This document shows positions 63,363 through 64,000 of a stretch of DNA of 64,000 bases, one piece after another. A program made the position numbers and the translations under genes. The stretch comes from Aeromonas veronii. GTDB lineage: Bacteria; Pseudomonadota; Gammaproteobacteria; Enterobacterales; Aeromonadaceae. The notes beneath the pieces are model-generated. The model saw only the letters and a list, made by a program, of their open reading frames with translations. It ran no database searches and was not told the DNA's origin. The DNA is taken from assembly GCF_040215105.1 (NCBI RefSeq), contig NZ_CP157875.1, forward strand, positions 4,386,501-4,450,500, given 5' to 3'. Position 1 is the stretch's first letter, and the number at the start of each line of letters is the position of its first letter.

Positions 63363-64000
63363 TCAGTCGCTTTCCAGGCTCGCGAGGCAGTGGGACAGGG
63401 TGCGGGCCAGGGCCCCCTGATTGCGCAGCACCACGGCGCGGGCCTGCTCCCCCATTTCGCGGCGGGTGCCCTCGTCCGCCAGCAGAGCGCTGACCCTGTC
63501 ACCGAGCTCGGCACTATCCGCCACCAGGGCGGCGCCACCCTGAGCCAGCAGCTGGCGGGTGATGTCGCTGAAGTTGAAGTAGGCGGGACCCGTCAGGCAG
63601 GGCTTGCCGAGCGCCGCCGGCTCCAGCAGATTGTGGCCGCCGATGGGCACCAGGCTGCCGCCGACAAAGGCCAGATCCGCTGCCGCCAGCATCAGCGGCA
63701 ACTCCCCCATGGTATCGCCAAGATAGACGCCGTCGCTCGGTTTGAGCGGCGCTCCCTGCTGACGGCTGCGCCGCACGCAGCCATAGGGGGCGCACAGCTC
63801 GGCCACCCGTTCGAACCGCTCGGGGTGGCGCGGCACCAGAATGAGCAAGGCCTGCGGATGATCCCGCTGCACCCGCTCGAAGGCGGCGAGCACCTGCTCA
63901 TCCTCCCCCTGATGGGTGCTGGCGGCGATCCAGATCGGCCGATCCTGCCCGAGCTGCTGGCGCAGGGCGCGGCCCCGGTCGATCACCTCGTCCCCCAGCC
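63363..64000 (-). CDS. waaA: 3-deoxy-D-manno-octulosonic acid transferase (5' part outside window)
   Basis: C-terminal ~212 residues of the Kdo transferase that adds Kdo to lipid A precursor. The GT-B C-domain is clear: WIAASTHQGEDEQVLAAF, LLILVPRHPERFERV, YLGDTMGELPLMLAAADLAFVGGSLVPIGGHNLLEPAALGKP and YFNFSDITRQLLAQGGA. The frame is open to the window edge, so the gene is incomplete here. Confidence 0.95.
   Translation of the reverse strand, partial: LGDEVIDRGRALRQQLGQDRPIWIAASTHQGEDEQVLAAFERVQRDHPQALLILVPRHPERFERVAELCAPYGCVRRSRQQGAPLKPSDGVYLGDTMGELPLMLAAADLAFVGGSLVPIGGHNLLEPAALGKPCLTGPAYFNFSDITRQLLAQGGAALVADSAELGDRVSALLADEGTRREMGEQARAVVLRNQGALARTLSHCLASLESD

Overview
The window is chromosomal DNA of a GC-rich gammaproteobacterium, almost certainly an Aeromonas. 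Protein sequences resemble E. coli and Vibrio homologues throughout, codon use is strongly GC-biased at third positions, and several E. coli gene neighbourhoods survive (rph-pyrE/yicC, yihD-srkA-dsbA, ilvLGMEDA, rstA-rstB, cueR-copA). I see no phage, insertion sequence, integron, rRNA or CRISPR array. The only RNA gene I can support is one proline tRNA.

Layout. 1-3.0 kb: recQ (3' end outside the window), the thioesterase yigI and an AbiTii-like orphan. 3.2 kb: tRNA-Pro(CGG). 3.4-12.5 kb, minus strand: yiiM, then a polyamine uptake and catabolism operon read as spuB (glutamylpolyamine synthetase) - spuC (aminotransferase) - two PotF-type binding proteins - potG - potH - potI. This is the Pseudomonas spuBCDEFGH order without spuA. 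12.9-24.6 kb, mostly plus strand: a DksA/TraR-type factor, an SBP-like protein, Mpo1-like, creA-like, ldhA, yegD, hslJ, an HDOD protein, malZ, two minus-strand genes of unclear role (a degenerate cobalamin-adenosyltransferase-like protein and a DUF5610-type protein) and trmA. 24.8-27.6 kb: rstA-rstB followed by two tandem Asr-like acid-shock genes, each behind a near-consensus RstA box. 27.6-34.6 kb: a short malic enzyme, an NAD(P)-binding SDR/DUF2867 protein, rpmE, priA and an OmpA-family porin. 35-41.5 kb, minus strand: the ilvL-attenuator-ilvGMEDA operon with intact ilvG. 41.7-51.6 kb: comM, two tandem YihG-like acyltransferases, and an NAD-salvage block (nrtR-type Nudix regulator diverging from pncA-pncB). 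A PhnDCE-type ABC transporter with a double-length permease closes this block. 51.7-64 kb: dsbA, srkA, ccoG, yihD, a diguanylate cyclase, cueR, copA, pyrE, rph, yicC, an EamA exporter and waaA (5' end outside the window).

Most unusual signal: at least four genes (rstA, ilvA, the SDR gene, pncB) carry a decayed near-tandem copy of one of their ends, displaced by about 100-145 bp. Two are relics of 3' ends and two of 5' ends. The 5'-end relics have become short upstream ORFs homologous to the protein encoded just downstream. With the tandem asr genes, tandem potF genes and tandem acyltransferases, local tandem duplication is a recurring theme.

Regulation visible in sequence: RstA boxes with a conserved 5'-UTR hairpin at the asr genes; a CueR-type promoter with 19-bp spacer at copA; a 21-bp palindrome between nrtR and pncA; palindromes over the spuB promoter; the ilv attenuator; and the rph-pyrE attenuator. 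All assignments are by reading; no database search was run.
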